Positions 11,758-23,100 of a DNA stretch of 64,000 bases are shown here, in pieces. Source of the stretch: Hofstenia miamia (Eukaryota; Xenacoelomorpha; Acoela); contig SCFE01000007.1 of assembly GCA_004352715.1 (NCBI GenBank), positions 234,237 through 298,236 of the forward strand, written 5' to 3'. The position numbers were made by a program, and so were the translations under genes. The notes under the pieces were generated by a model, which did no database searches, was not told the DNA's origin, and saw nothing but the letters and a program-made list of their open reading frames with translations. Within the stretch, counting starts at the first letter, position 1, and the number at the start of each line of letters is the position of its first letter.

Positions 11758-13204
11758 AAGACATTTTTTGACAAGACTTTCAAATATTCTAATACAAAAT
11801 AATTTTAGGCAATAAGAATTGTATGTATGCTTTAATACTTATCAAAAGTAAAATTTTAATAATTTTTTTTAAATTGACCAACCCTCTCACCATAGTCATA
11901 CTCAGTAATGGTATCTTAAGAAGTTGTTAATATAATTTTTTGGAAGTTTTAACATCACTTCTAAATTATTCATGAATGCCATCTAGTGTCTACCAATGAT
12001 ATTGGAAGCGTTTTCTAAACAATATCTAGACGTCTTCTAAGAGTTGCTAGACGTATTCTAAACTTTTATTCTTCATTGTTATCTTTGATGATACCATTGC
12101 CAAAAAGGCTTGGGTTTTTACATGTACCAATCGAATATTTGACATGATTATTGGGTTACAAGAACAATGTCAACTCAACGGTGGACTACACCATTTCGTA
12201 CGTAATTGTGTAATAAAGTTAATGTACTCTAACCTTTCTCATTGTTCTTGTAGCTCAGATCTCTATCTCATTTTTACATCGTAAAGTAGAGTTCCACTGT
12301 TTGTATGATAACCACTTTTGTGAAGTCATAGTTCAGTTCCAGCTCTAGGCTGTATGTAGTTGTATCTTTGAGCTCTGTACCTAAATAAATTTACGTGAGC
12401 CTCTATTATCTCCCTTTCAGTTCGTTAGTAAACACTATTGCGATCTTTTAATTGTCTAGAAATGAGGGTCATAGAGACACAAAAATTTTAAAACTGATAC
12501 ATAAACATGAATTGCTTTTTATATCAATGTGCTCAAAGCACTTTGTAGTAAATTTTTTAAATTTACTATCACTGCTAATCTAAATTTTCATTCCTAATTT
12601 TATCATTGTGTAATGAATTTCTCCTCACAGTATTCTAGGTGCTAGTCAACAATCCAAACAATTCTCGACTACCTAAATATATTAAACGTAATTTATATAA
12701 ATGAAAAGATGATTCCTTATGAAGCATTGGAAATTGTGGTTAATAAATTTTGTATTTCATCCTCCAAAAGAAGGCTAATTAATGACGTTTTGAAATAGAA
12801 TTGCCTACAAATGTTGACTAGAAATATATTCGAGCATAAATAAATTTACTTTACAAACATTTTTCAAAATATCAATGAAATTATCAATATCTTTACAAAG
12901 ATTCTTTAATCATATACACTTGGAGGACATGGAAATATGAATAACTATGATTTTGAAGAATTTCTTATTCATGACATTTATTAAGTATACTTTCACAATA
13001 CAAATTTACTGGAGCATAGCTACTAATGTATGCCGTTTGAAATGAGTAGATGCAATCTTGCGCACTAGTTGCAATTTATTGTAGGTAAACATTGAAATAT
13101 GTACAGTTAAGAAGTTCCACATCTATTTTACAAACACGTTGCATTTCTACTAAGCATAAATATATTATATAATTGTACTATATAATATATGATATATTAT
13201 ATAA
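11758..13204. other. Non-coding stretch
   Basis: No gene was recognised. The composition is AT-rich and without clear repeat ends. Confidence 0.45.
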
Positions 13205-13665
13205 AGTATATTATAATTAGTCAGCTCTATAATAAGTTTACTCTGCAAGCTGTATGAGCACATCTTGTGGCAATTACTGCTTGCATACTGTGAGACATGC
13301 TATCAAACACAGACTTGATTGTGGTCTGAAGCGTTGGATTATGATGCCAATGTTTAGACACTCTTGATATAATTTCCTTCTTGGTAAAGATATTAATTTT
13401 CACCTGATTTTGCGCTTCCAGCAAACCCCTTATGTTCTCAATTGGATTTAAATCTGGCAAGTTGCTTGGTCACACAAGTAGATTAACACCAGTTAAATTA
13501 AAAAATTTTCTTACAACTCTTACAGTGTGACAGGGAGTTTTGTTTTTCATGTATATAAAATCACTGCACATTGATTTACCTTGATAAAGCAAAATTAGTA
13601 TTTCCGATTTCTCGATTTCCGGTACGTCACCAATCTTTCCCATATTTACAAAACAATGATAGAAT
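13205..13665 (-). mobile_element. Tc1-like transposase C-terminal remnant
   Basis: On the - strand the frame reads KNKTPCHTVRVVRKFF (about 13540-13500), then a TGA within the tryptophan-proline motif, then LPDLNPIENIRGLLEAQ at 13460 down to 13227. This is the catalytic Glu motif of Tc1 followed by the C-terminal helices and a stop. The first two catalytic residues and the HTH are not readable and no terminal repeats were found. An AT palindrome-rich patch (13163-13215) borders it. Confidence 0.75.
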
Positions 13666-13903
13666 TAATAAGTAAAGTAAACAAACAATTGCAATGCACA
13701 GCCTATGTATATATCTGATAATAAGATATCCAATCACAACAATCCATGTGTGTATACAACTAAGAGGGCCATGTTTTCATATATGCATGTGTGTTCATAA
13801 GTCCACGTCCGCCCATGTTTCTCTAATAAGTTTTTCCTATTTTACGTTGTTGTAACTAGCATTGCACATATTTTATTTTTTATAAAGGATGCAATTCCTC
13901 CAT

Positions 13904-13935
<32 letters not shown>

Positions 13936-15470
13936 AAAGATCAATACAACTTTGCTTCCATAAGAAATCAATGAAGTGGATTAACAGTTTTCTAATAGAA
14001 AAACTGTATGACATTGTCCAAAAAGCATGTTTTAGTAAACCAAATTTCTCCACATTTCAATATTTAGAACTTGACATAGCGCGAGCTTAAGGGCATAAAT
14101 ATGAGCTTACAAATTTAGCAAAATATTGAAATTTGTACAATACAATCTTCACACTGTAGACACATTGCAATGAGTATTCTAACTTAGTTTTTATTAATGA
14201 TTTAAGTTACAATTGAATTGACAGAATAGTTTCCAAACCTATTTGGCAGAAATCTATTTGCGCTTTTGGCACAAGTAGACGCTATTAATTTTTAGTATTT
14301 GCAAGAGAATGATTGCGTCATCTCTACTAATATTTCTGCTCAGTATGTTTTGATTAAATAATCAATTATAGTTGTATATGAATCTGCTGCTAATGCATGT
14401 AATAAGATTTTTCAATCAAACTCTGTAATGTTCTAAGATTTTTTTAAAATTCACAATTCATGAATATTTTAATTTTGAATAATGGTAAAAATTCCTATTC
14501 TAATTTTAGTTAGAGAATTATTAGAATTTTTTTGGTTTTTGGGCCCATTTATTAAAAAGTAAACTGCTGCAAACTACACTTTATATAAATCTAAAGAATA
14601 TATGCACATTCAACATGTTCCATTTAAGACTTTCAACACTCTGAGAAAAAATCATTTATTTTTATGGTAAATCAATTTCTTATGCGAAATTCCAACAATG
14701 AGTCTCAAAGTCTATAACCTTTAGTAATGTTATTTTAGTGTAAGTATTTTTTTATAATTTTATTTGTACACCATGTGATCACTAAAAGATATTTTTGCAA
14801 AAAATTACTTTCTTGATATGAGTCTCTTATAAACTAAAAATTATTTTCTTGATATTAAGAAGTAATTTCTAAAGCCTTATTTCAGGAGATTAATCAACAA
14901 AGTGTAGTAGTTCAAGATGAAATTTTCTTGATTAATAGCATAAAATTTAAAAATATTTTTCTTAAATACGAAATTTTTTTTATGAGTAAAGAGATTACAC
15001 ATCCTGCGGGTTTTAAGCGAAACGTGCAAACCTAACGAATTGCTAAGGATATACTGCTTTATTTTTAGACTCAATGTTGTATATGCTCTCCCAGGTTTTC
15101 TCCACCTACCAAGAAATTTCAATAAATTGTTTGATAAAATCTATTAACAGGTCGTTGTTATTTACTTTTTTATTAGTTAGAAAATGTTTGGGGTGCATTT
15201 TGCATCCCAAGAATTTTCCCATTTCTACACTGAACAATGAAGTAAGAATTAATCAAGAACGACGAATGGACTGATTCTAAACATAGACGCATGCTGTATT
15301 GTATTTCAAACACAAAAAAGATGCAATGTATCAAAACTGGAATTGATAATATAGTGTTATAAAGACAAAATCATTCTACTAATCCAATTTGCTGGTGTTT
15401 GTCCTTGAAATATACACCGAAATTAACTGCTAAGGAAACATTTATTTTTTACATTCGAACTGACTCTCGG
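13666..15470. other. Non-coding stretch with an AT microsatellite
   Basis: It contains an AT repeat at 13903-13926. The open frames at 14877-15122 and 15074-15274 overlap on opposite strands and have no recognisable domain. Confidence 0.45.
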
Positions 15471-15874
15471 CAGTGACGACGCTAGATTTTCTGACGGGGG
15501 GGGGGNNNNNNNNNNNNNNNNNNNNNNNNNNNNNNNNNNNNNNNNNNNNNNNNNNNNNNNNNNNNNNNNNNNNNNNNNNNNNNNNNNNNNNNNNNNNNNN
15601 NNNNNNNNNNNNNNNNNNNNNNNNNNNNNNNNNNNNNNNNNNNNNNNNNNNNNNNNNNNNNNNNNNGGGGGGGGGGGGACATCATCGTTATTACGCCCAC
15701 GAAAATTTTTGAAAATATTGAGAAAATAGACTCTAATAAATGAATGCATTTCACGATCATAGATTATAAATTTTTCAATTTTTTACGAAAAATTTTTTGA
15801 TTTATCCAGTCAAAATCAAATTTGGAAACCTGACGGGGGGGACATTCCACCATACCCCCCTGCGTACGCCACTG
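15471..15874. mobile_element. hAT-type MITE with poly-G interior
   Basis: The ends read CAGTGACGACGC on the left and GCGTACGCCACTG on the right, an inverted pair of the CAGTG type seen in many hAT elements. The flanks ACTCTCGG (15463-15470) and ATTCTCGG (15875-15882) agree at seven of eight positions. Runs of G occur at both ends and next to a gap (15506-15666), where the assembler failed. It has inserted into a diverged copy of the sequence seen at 11518-11757. No protein is encoded. Confidence 0.7.
15506..15666. other. Assembly gap (161 N) within a poly-G tract
   Basis: G runs flank the gap on both sides. The open frames crossing it are artefacts. Confidence 0.99.
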
Positions 15875-15884
15875 ATTCTCGGGG

Positions 15885-16010
15885 AAAAATGAAGCAGTTT
15901 CCTTCAGTGAAATATGTGCTGGGGTCAATTAATGACGAACAGGTTTGGAATATCAAAGTCATTCAATTGCAAATTTGATGCTGAATATCGCAGATACAAC
16001 GGCACATATT
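15885..16010 (-). pseudogene. Diverged copy of the 11518-11757 sequence
   Basis: The - strand translation (RYSASNLQLNDFDIPNLFV, then a stop) aligns with part of the protein at 11518-11757. Nucleotide words such as TTTGGAATAT and ATTTGATGCTGAAT also align in order. It is broken by stops and abuts the hAT MITE on its left. Confidence 0.4.
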
Positions 16011-16454
16011 TTTGTTGAATGGAGGTATGCATGTACATACTGTGAATCTTCATGATTGCCTTGATTTCACATAAAATGCAGTATAGGACATTCCCATGTT
16101 AACGAGTGCGTTAGTAACTTCAAAAGTCCATTAAGCAATGAAACGCATCTTTTAAGATTTTGCCAGTAATTGATTTCCTTAAATCTGCTGTATAGATGTA
16201 CGTTTTAGATAATACTTTTAGTTTTATTAGTTTTAGGATATGAAACTACGATTTTGTATTGAAGAACTTATAATGAAACATGATATTATTGTAAAATGTT
16301 TATTGTTCTATCAACTAGATGTAATTGTTTTGATAACAATTTTTGTGAATATCGCAAAATGGAAGCAAATTTGAACTTTATCATGAAAATATTTAAGATT
16401 TAATGGTAACGGTATTTGCAATAAACTTTTAATCTATATGATTAAATCATTTAG

Positions 16455-16913
16455 GTATGCAGATAAAATTGTTTCTTTGTAATGGGAGTATATGTGGCAA
16501 TCACACTGTAAGACATGTGGAAGCCCTAAAGGGAGCAACAACAAAGATTCCTTGTAATTTAAAGCCTGATTATCTAGGAAGCTTGACGTTTACGAATAAC
16601 ACTAGTAAAATCTACATTAAGGCTGATACCTGTATGAGGTCAAGTACTGATGGATACTCCTATATTAATTTAGAGAGGAAAAATGGGAAAATTTTGTTTA
16701 ATAAATATGTAAACACAGCAAAATATCTGAATGAAATATTTGGTAATGTCACTCTCGTTTCCAATGATAAGTGTGATCTTCTCTATACAAACATTGGCTC
16801 CATAGAAGAAATGAACACACACTGTCCATATTCCGAATTTGTGTTTTTTGGACACATCCAAGAGTCCAAACCTTGTTCAATAGCAGATCCAATTCAATTT
16901 ATTGTAAAAAATG
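16455..16913 (+). CDS. Receptor exon: N-terminal Ig-V-like domain
   Basis: The acceptor is TCATTTAG and the donor is ATG/GTAAGT. The length is 459 nt and both borders are phase 1. The protein runs from MQIKLFLCNG to PIQFIVKN. A VEALKGATTKIPCNL segment looks like the A'-B strands of a V-type Ig domain with its first Cys, and ADPIQFIVKN looks like the last strand. Extra cysteines (near TCMRSS, DKCDLL, THCPYS and KPCSI) suggest additional disulfides, and no canonical core Trp is obvious. The ATG at 16457 is two bases inside the exon and is probably not the start, because the sequence after it is not a clear signal peptide. A separate signal exon upstream is expected. Confidence 0.7.
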
Positions 16914-19900
16914 GTAAGTTTTTTTATGCACATATATGGGGTATAAAAGCATGGATTCAGTTAATCTTAAACAGCGTGGTGTCATTTGAATAAGACTTGC
17001 TGTTTTTCCAAATATTTAAAGAATTTTTTTTGCATGGCTATTTGCAAACACGCTTGAATGTAATATTGGAAATTTGTAATATAATGTGTTGGTGAAATAC
17101 TTAATAAGCCTATTTGATAATTCAATTTTTTAAAAATGTTTTACATTCTCTCTATGCCTAATGTTGAGACAATTATAATTCTTGAATTATAGGCAGTTAT
17201 TTTTTTTAAAATTTCCTAGGTGATTTAAGATTCAGTATGTGGACAAGAAGATCTTGAGTTTAATTGACTTATAGCTCGCAATTGGGTTTCATTAAAATAG
17301 GCATAATTTAAAAATTTCAATATCACAAAAGTTTTATACAGCAGCAATAGCTTGCTTTGAGTTCACCGATCAACCATGTTGGATAAAAACAATGACATAT
17401 ACCAAAAATAATTATTTTTGATGTTGTATTAAACAATTGAAAATAGAAGTACCGTGTTAGTCAAGCAACCCATAACATATACCATGCAAAGAACTTAGAG
17501 ATCAGTACATTGATATTTAAGAGTATTAGAGTGAGTCTATAATACATATTTTCATAACTAAAAATCCAACTTTTTTATGCAAAATTCAACATGTTTCCTT
17601 TGCTTTCAGGACATATTTGTTCTTCCGTTTCATTCTTTTCAATTACTTCTATTGTGTTTTTGCGATAAATTAATACGTAAAACATAACTTTGAAACATAT
17701 TTGGATACATGTTAACATGTCGGTTGTGCACTGTTTCATCTCTGATTTTTGTCAATATTGTTTTTTAGCGAGTAGTCAGAACAGCAACTATTAGTTACAA
17801 TAAACTACAAAAATATAACACAAAAAATATGTAAATCTGCATATATATTACTATGCATTTGCGAATACGAAAGTTATGTTTGTAGACCTCCGATGGTGCA
17901 GCAATTGTTAAGAAATATTCTTTTAATTCCTGTTTTTTAACATTCAATTCCCTTAAGTATCAATGTCAATTTATTGTAAAATTCACAGGTTACATTGAAA
18001 AACATTGGTGTATCATATTTATTCATAATTTTTGAAATTTTGACAAAGGAGTTACATCTTTTGTTATACCAGAGTTTATCATTTATGTAGGTTATAGGAA
18101 AAATTTCTTTATAATTATTACTATAAAGTATAGCGGAGAAATGTACTAAATCCATACTTTTTCTACTTTGTCAGCAATATTTCATGATACATACTATCCA
18201 AAATCTTTCGAAATATGAAAAAATGCTATAAATTGAACAACGCCGAAATATTTAATTATAGTAATATCTGGTAAGCCTAAAATATTCTTCAAAACCTTGT
18301 AACTTTGGAAATCAATGAAAAAAAACAAATTGCAGTAAGGTAACTGAAACTTCATCAGCACCAAATTTTCAAATTATGTCAATTTTCATTTTAAAAATTA
18401 TTTGGTAATGAGGGCTCAAGATAGTAAACATCAAAAATAGTAATCCAATTTGTTCTTGTTAAACTTCATACGATTAGGATTTTCCCAGCAACTTTCAAAT
18501 AACCAGCAAACTAAAGAGGGAATAAAAGACGGAAATATTAAGAAAAAATGTAGGGATTTCCCCATACAAACAGCTTAAAATCTATTTATTGATCAGATTA
18601 AGCCCGATAGCATGACCCTGATTAACTTTCCACCCACTTCACGAAGAGATTTCGCTTAACCTTTTCAAATAAATGGAAACTGTTTGGCGAAATTGCAATA
18701 TTGTGGTTGTTAATTAAATAATTTAAAGTTCGGGATGTTATCTGAGCAGAAACATTGAATGAAAAAGACCAATGCAACCGCATACTCTCTTAAAAAAAGA
18801 GAGTTATTAAATCATGTGAAATGCAGATAAATTTACTGCTTTGCAAAAGTTATATAACAAAATCAAGATTAGCTTGCCATAGTAAATAAAATATTCATTA
18901 CCGCAGATGATTTTTACTTTTTTAAAATATGTTTCTAAGACGAGGATGAATACCTTAAAATTTGCGTTAAAACTTAAGAGGCGTCCTATATTTGCCCTTG
19001 AAATATTGAAATTCAAATCCTTTATTAAGACTTTATTATTATTATTATAATATTATTATTATTATTAATACTATTATTACTATTATTTAGCAAAGGCACC
19101 CAGGAATTTGTTAATTAATCTTTCGGAACAATTTACAAGTGGCAATAAGGAGTTAAACACCACTCCAGGAAATTATATCTATTGCAATTTTGAAAAAGAA
19201 GGAGGAGTGTTTCCATCGTTACACAATGCTCAAAATATCAGCTATATGTGGTTTCTGAACAGTAGTGTGCAGAAAGAAACTTCACACAAAATAAAACTTT
19301 CAAAGAATATGAGCGGCAAGTATAAATGCAATGTAAATTTCAATGCATTTGATAAAGGTCAAAGCTGGAGTGTTGAAAGTATACCAACGAAGGTTACAGT
19401 TGTGTGTATGTCTTCTTACTTATTACAGTTACATGTTTAAAATAATAATATATGCTATGAAACTTTAGTGTTTTGAAAAATTTTATTGGTTCATCAGGCT
19501 ATAGTATTAAAATCAAAAAATTATTTAAATTTCCCTCGATATAAAATCTCATTAAATTTGAAATTAATAAAGTTACTCTTATTTTTGAATGTGTATTTGT
19601 ACTTCCAACTGCTAATAGGACTAGCTAATATTTTTTCCAAGATTGTTTACAAAAAGTAAAATTCTATCTTCCGGGCTTACAGTTGAAAACTTAAATAAAA
19701 AAAAGAAGTTTAAGCTCTTGTATTTTTACAATACTGGAAAGGAATGGATACTCGAACAAATTTTACGGATATGCGTTTGCAAAAACATTCTAACAAAAAA
19801 AGGTTATTAAGAAGTATTAGAGTAGTATTGATGTTTGACATTAGCAGAAAAAATTTATACTTTTATTTCTTTACTTACTGATTTATATTTTAAATCGAAG

Positions 19901-20071
19901 TAAGTTTATATATCGTTATATAATACTACATGTAGGTTTTATATATTTTACCTTCATGTAAATATATATAGAAAATATCAAAATATAAATGCAGTTATAA
20001 TAGATTGAAAGTTGCGTTATGTGATTTGAAATTTATGTATCACTAAGTGTATTTTGTGGATTAAAACAACT

Positions 20072-20103
<32 letters not shown>

Positions 20104-23100
20104 ATATGCCTATAAGAATAACTAGATTAAGAAATATGTTTGTGTGTGGTTAAATTGTATTGATATGTGGAATATTATTGTATCAGAATCTTAGTCACAG
20201 AGGCCCACCGAGAAAATATATTTGAGGGGGTGTATTAGCCAAATTGCTGCCCCTGCAAGAGCTTCAATTAGAATTTCTCAGTTTTATTCTCTACGCCTAC
20301 AGCATGTATAGCATAATTTTGATAATCCATTTTATAATTATCAAAATAGTCAAAAATTACATCTAGAACATGTATGTGTATGATCACTAGTCTATATTAA
20401 ATCACTAGGATTACTTGAAAAAATAATGATTAATCAAATTTTTGCTTTTTCACAGAAAATTTTCCTGTCCTAATTATAAGTGTCCCTAAATCTTAATTAT
20501 AATGTTGAAAAAATGACAAAATATCTCGCAAGCAAATCTAAAGATTGTATTGTATATTGGTAATATAGTAAAACAATTTCAGCTTCACCACAAAATACTA
20601 TATCACGCGCAATTCTATTCAAATTAATCTTTTAAAATTGGAAGCTTTTTAATGTTTCCCTACCCTACTTTAATGGTAAAACTCTTTCTGCTAAAAAGTC
20701 GATGATGTACAAAAACTTTTGAATGTCTCACCAATACCATAAACAAATCAAATTGAACTGAAATAGAAATGAAATACAAATATGTAATAACCAATTGTTG
20801 CAGTTTCAATTGTAGTGCTCGTATTATTGCAATATCCATTTCCAAATTTTCTTTCAAATATTTTTCACAATATAAGAGCATTAGTTCTTCCAGTCAGTTT
20901 TCGCCCATTACTATTTTCTAGCAGTTCTTGCTAATTCTGAGCTTACTAAGTGATCATTCATTGGAAGCAACGGCCATCGGGATGCATGTTTCAACAAGAA
21001 AATGAAATTGGTGACGCATTGTTCTATCCTGACTTCCACTAAGCTGAATTTATTTTTACTGATAATTGATGACCTATAAGTGTTTGAAAACAATATTATG
21101 TATGTCAAATCAAAAAAATACGAAGATAAGATTAATATTTAATAAGACACAACAGTGGTCCCCACTCCTGCCTGTTTTAAATATTCAGTTTACTCTTTAA
21201 ATCAAAAAAAAATTGACAAAAACTAGAATATTTTAAAAACATAAGTCATGAAATGGATTTTCAGTGTGCATTTTTGAAACTTGAAAAATTTCGTGGATCT
21301 TCACCCTGCTTTTGGTCATATTCACCTGATCGCGACTGAGAACGCCCCGTCTGAAAATCCTGCATACTTCCCTGAAACATTGAATAGTAAATTGAAATTG
21401 ACTAGGCAAAGGTTATGATATAACACCTTGTGTTATATTGCCCATGGATGGGCGATTTTTCTATGGTATTGGATAAAAAAACTAGGCCTATCGGACGTTA
21501 ATACTATTCTCAAGGCTATAGGTAGAAATACCTAAAGATTATAAATACAAAATTTAAATATAGATGTAGACTTTCTGAATTGAAAATCAAAAAAGTTACA
21601 TAAATTTTTCTAGAAGTTATAAAAGACAACCTTCAAAATCAAATTAGGCTAAATTGAAGCTAATTGTTCGTTTAGAAGAATAAAACAAGTCAGTAACCCG
21701 AAAATATAAACAAAGCATCTCACCCTAGTAATGTCTGAAATTCAATAACTATATTTACAAAAAAACAGAAATCAGTTATTCATTTTTTCATTGCAAAAAT
21801 ATAGAAACGGATAGACTTATTCAATAATGCAATTTAGAAAATGAATTGAAAATAAAATGAATCTATTACATCTGCTAAATTCTTATTTTGCTGCCCCTCT
21901 AAGAAAAATATTCGGGGGTGCATCATCCCCGGTTAGCTGGGCCCCTGGTTAGTCACTATACTAAATTGAAATATTGGCGTTACATAAAGATTCCTATTGA
22001 GGTTGCCACCATTGCCACGCCACTTCCGGTATTTTCAGAGATTTTTGCATTTATTGAAAATATACTGGACATGGATAATTGAGATTACATAAAATAAATA
22101 TTTTTTTTGCAGATGATTTCCTAGGCAAGTATTAGAAATCAAAGTATCATCTGACTCACATCAGAGTCATGTTGCACAGCATTATTGATTTTCTGCCAAA
22201 CTAAATGCAACTCTGCTAATTGAGTTAAATTAGGAAGCTAGTATATTGCAAAACTTTGGTAAATATTCAAAACAACTAGTAAAAGAGTATTGATTAGTAT
22301 TCAAATAATCTAATTAATTTAATTTCTTGATATATTTAAAGGCTGGTCGTACACTGCGGGTAAGTAAGTAGAGTAAAGTAAGAAATCTTTAATTTCCTGC
22401 AGTTTACGAGGTCTTAAGTAAAGTAACGCAAAGTAAAATAATGTAACGTAAACTGGGGTAATTCGGAACATTGGGTTAATTCGGAACGCCTCAGTCTTTT
22501 TATATAAAGCACCTTCGTAACCACATGTTTATGTGATTTTTTTTGCAAAAAATTGATAAAATGTTTAGATATATTGGGTTTCTTAGTCATAGTTTTTCCA
22601 AGGAAAAGTATAGCTGCCTTATAACAGTTTCAATTACTTCTATATATATATATATCTTTAGATATCCATTACTCTGCCAATTCTTATCCGATTCCTTAGC
22701 TCTTTTCACCATTCTCTAGAACTCCCCTAGTTCTATATCCCAATGTGTTCATTATATTTATAATTACTATTCCCTTTCGTTATTAATTTATTATAACTTT
22801 ATTTATAGGGGTTTTCGACTATATCAACTGACCGATTTCGGAATACTATAGCTCTGCCAGTTTTGACCTTATGGATTAGGTTTACATATCAAAATGTACA
22901 CAATCTCTAGCTCCATATAAAGCTACTTTTCATTTTTTGGATTTATCAATTCTCATTCCATCGCATTGCCCAATATAAATTGTTAAATTTTATAATAACA
23001 TTCAATAAACTTTCGACTATATTAACTGACGCATTTCGGAACCGCATTCCTCCGCGCGTTCTTGCCTTATAGACTAAGGTAACATATCAAACTGTAGACA

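Noticed and set aside
15423-15760. Pro- or Gly-rich frames across the poly-G gap
   Set aside because: They exist only because of homopolymers and Ns inside a MITE.
16457-16993. 178-codon open frame taken as a complete gene starting at ATG 16457
   Set aside because: The frame runs past a clear GTAAGT donor at 16914, and the ATG sits two bases after an acceptor. It is an internal exon of a longer gene.
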